Below are positions 4,486 to 5,000 of a DNA stretch of 5,000 nt, piece by piece. The position numbers and the translations under genes were made by a program. This stretch comes from Leptofilum sp050292445 (GTDB lineage: Bacteria > Chloroflexota > Anaerolineae > Promineifilales > Promineifilaceae). A model generated the notes under the pieces. The model was not told the origin of the DNA. It saw nothing but the letters and a program-made list of their open reading frames with translations, and did not search any database. Location: assembly GCA_050292445.1 (NCBI GenBank), contig JBNKLQ010000377.1:1-5000 (forward strand). The letters are read 5' to 3'. Every line of letters begins with the position of its first letter. Position 1 is the first letter of the stretch.

Positions 4486-5000
4486 TTGAGCAAAGAATCT
4501 TTTGAGAAGGTTTTGACAGGTGGCCATCCGAATTCGCTGGGGCGGACGGTGGAGGTAGTGGAAATTGTTCTGGCGGACCGGGAGCGGTTGGGGGCGCTGT
4601 ATGCCTGCTACCAGAGCGACGACGAAGTGGTGCGGCTGCGTACCTCCAATGCCCTCAAGCGCATCTCCCGCGAAAAGCCGGCATGGCTGGTGCCCCTCCT
4701 CGACGGCTTCCTGACAGAAATTGCCGACCTGGATCAGGCGTCGGCGCAGTGGACGCTGGCGGATTTGTTTCAGACGCTGGCTCCGCTGATGACACCCACC
4801 CAGCGCCAGCAGGCGGAAGCGGTCCTCAAGCGCAATTTGGCCCACCACAACGATTGGATTGTCCTCAACCAGACGATGAAAACGCTCGGCGACTGGGCCA
4901 AAGATGACCCGGAACTACAGCATTGGCTGGTGCCTCAATTAGAGCGCTTGCAGCAAGACGGCCGTAAATCCGTCACCAAAACCGCTACAAAAACCCTCAA
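4486..5000 (+). CDS. HEAT-like helical-repeat protein, N-terminal part
   Basis: From TTG at 4486 the frame is open to the right edge (171 codons seen, no stop), so the gene is partial at its 3' end. The product begins MSKESFEKVLTGGHPNSLGRT and is a run of amphipathic helices: VEVVEIVLADRERLGALYACYQS, then DEVVRLRTSNALKRISREKP, AWLVPLLDGFLTEIA, SAQWTLADLFQTLAPLM, and so on. The DDEVVRLRTSNALKRI and DWIVLNQTMKTLGDW segments have the Asp-x-x-Val-Arg layout of HEAT/PBS-lyase repeats. Such alpha-solenoids act as protein- or nucleic-acid-binding scaffolds; no catalytic motif is visible and no function can be given. High GC and one octamer (4958, read Asp-Gly-Arg) mark it as native, in contrast to the HNH gene just before it. 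The ATG-less start explains why it is easily missed; a shorter open frame in another phase at 4683-4907 is a shadow. Confidence 0.75.
   Translation, partial: MSKESFEKVLTGGHPNSLGRTVEVVEIVLADRERLGALYACYQSDDEVVRLRTSNALKRISREKPAWLVPLLDGFLTEIADLDQASAQWTLADLFQTLAPLMTPTQRQQAEAVLKRNLAHHNDWIVLNQTMKTLGDWAKDDPELQHWLVPQLERLQQDGRKSVTKTATKTL

Larger units (their letters stand above)
232..4965. repeat. Dispersed palindromic octamer ACGGCCGT, 15 exact copies
   Basis: Exact copies start at 232, 286, 319, 512, 604, 766, 853, 1267, 1450, 1925, 2559, 3024, 3265, 3325 and 4958; a one-mismatch copy, GCGGCCGT, is at 2870. Eight are intergenic or in leader DNA and seven are inside genes. There is none from 3333 to 4957, the stretch that contains the AT-rich HNH gene. 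The pattern resembles the cyanobacterial HIP1 octamer (GCGATCGC), a known highly over-represented palindrome, but the sequence is different. The core CGGCCG is a classical restriction/methylation-type site, so a methyltransferase target is one explanation; a transcription-factor site is another. Confidence 0.9.

Overview
The window looks like a chromosomal stretch of an uncultured or environmental bacterium with moderately high GC. It is densely sprinkled with the palindromic octamer ACGGCCGT (15 exact copies; about 0.08 expected in 5 kb of random sequence). That octamer density, sigma70-type promoters, Shine-Dalgarno sites and a mix of stand-alone housekeeping-like and hypothetical genes remind me of Anaerolineae-type Chloroflexota. 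This placement is an inference from style; no marker gene is present.

Layout, left to right: (1) 1-126, minus strand, the N-terminal part of an EF-hand calcium-binding protein that runs off the left edge. (2) 127-503, a gene-free region with three octamers and a head-to-head array of degenerate decamers that can fold into a long hairpin. (3) 573-1370, plus strand, an aminoglycoside-phosphotransferase-fold kinase. (4) 1379-1471, a terminator followed by a promoter. (5) 1562-2452, an alpha/beta hydrolase with an intact Ser-Asp-His triad. (6) 2487-2580, a second terminator-promoter unit built on the same plan. (7) 2654-3253, a multi-span membrane protein of unknown function. (8) 3254-3451, a leader region with one good and one degenerate octamer promoter. 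(9) 3452-4426, an AT-rich gene without octamers, with a C-terminal HNH nuclease domain and an N-terminal domain that looks PUA/EVE-like; it is probably a modification-dependent restriction enzyme acquired by transfer. (10) 4486-5000, a HEAT-like helical-repeat protein with a TTG start that runs off the right edge.

The plus-strand genes do not form an evident pathway. Three of them (kinase, hydrolase, membrane protein) look like separate one-gene transcription units, each with its own promoter. The most striking signal is regulatory. In four intergenic regions ACGGCCGT lies inside the -35/-10 spacer, always exactly 8 bases upstream of an identical TACAAT -10 box. Two of these promoters are joined to hairpin terminators that share the same stem sequence and the same spacing, so the whole terminator-promoter unit seems to recur as a cassette. 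This suggests a genome-wide repeat that doubles as a promoter/operator element. It is the best candidate for something undescribed here.
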